Shown here: piece by piece, positions 7,489 through 7,634 of the stretch | How the letters are laid out: every line of letters starts with the position of its first letter | How positions within the stretch are numbered: position 1 is the stretch's first letter | NCBI GenBank assembly: GCA_018969935.1 | Contig: JAGWXJ010000091.1 | Location: 1-7,634, forward strand | DNA: 7,634 nucleotides | Direction: 5' to 3' | Origin: Alphaproteobacteria bacterium | GTDB lineage: Bacteria; Pseudomonadota; Alphaproteobacteria; Micavibrionales; UBA1664 | Notes under the pieces: model-generated | What the model was told of the DNA's origin: nothing | The model's database searches: none | The model's input: the letters and a program-made list of their open reading frames with translations, nothing else | Translations under genes and position numbers: made by a program

Positions 7489-7634
7489 ATGTGTAGTGCT
7501 GTCACACCCAAAAAACTTTTCTGTTTCGGCTATGGTTATGTCGCGCAGGCGCTTGCCTCCGGCCTTAAGGAAAAAGACCCGAATTGGAAAATCGCAGGCA
7601 CGACCCGCACGATGGACAAATTCCGCGCGCTCAA
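7489..7634 (+). CDS. SDR / NAD-dependent epimerase-like protein, N-terminal part (cut by window edge)
   Basis: 48 codons are visible before the right edge. After a short polar lead (MCSAVTPKK) the sequence runs LFCFGYGYVAQALASGL (10-26), a beta strand and glycine-rich turn of a Rossmann nucleotide-binding fold. IAGTTRTMDK (35-44) follows, the second strand, whose Arg40 suggests NADP preference in this family. This pattern resembles YeeZ-like atypical SDR or sugar-epimerase-type proteins. The ATG is 3 nt after the GST-like stop and has only a weak GAG upstream (7477-7479), so translation may be coupled. The catalytic Tyr-Lys region lies outside the window, so reaction and substrate are unknown. 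Confidence 0.75.
   Translation, partial: MCSAVTPKKLFCFGYGYVAQALASGLKEKDPNWKIAGTTRTMDKFRAL

Overview
The window looks like ordinary chromosome of a Gram-negative, alphaproteobacterium-like organism of moderate-to-high GC content (estimated by eye). The clues are a SapC-family protein, a CysQ-type phosphatase, an acetoacetyl-CoA synthetase, two YceI-type periplasmic proteins with Sec signals and a b561-type cytochrome. The exact lineage cannot be fixed from this sequence alone. I see no transposase, integrase, tRNA, rRNA, CRISPR array or phage gene, and no stretch over 300 bases without a gene.

Layout. (1) 1-411, minus: 5' part of a SapC-family gene, cut by the left edge. (2) 412-479: short divergent intergenic region with a direct repeat and a palindrome. 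(3) 480-1262, plus: cysQ, 3'(2'),5'-bisphosphate nucleotidase. (4) 1263-3245 (possibly to 3272), minus: acetoacetyl-CoA synthetase, tail-to-tail with cysQ and with no base between the two stop codons. (5) About 3246-3408: divergent control region. (6) 3409-4902, plus: guaB, IMP dehydrogenase with both CBS domains. (7) 4903-5030: intergenic region with two small inverted repeats. (8) 5031-5621 and 5633-6757, plus: a secreted YceI-family protein, then a four-helix cytochrome b561 fused to a second YceI domain. (9) 6817-7485, plus: a glutathione S-transferase-family protein. (10) 7489-7634, plus: 5' end of a Rossmann-fold SDR/epimerase-like gene, cut by the right edge and 3 nt behind the GST-like gene.

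How the genes relate. Most are independent housekeeping or metabolic units: PAP recycling in sulfur assimilation, ketone-body or acetoacetate activation, and guanine nucleotide synthesis. The one clear functional module is the YceI / b561-YceI pair, an inner-membrane haem protein beside two periplasmic lipocalin-like isoprenoid-binding domains. The second YceI domain is preceded by what reads as a complete signal peptide inside the fusion protein. That is the most interesting observation here. I found no evidence of a wholly new multi-gene system, and the smaller findings are mostly possible control elements in the leaders.
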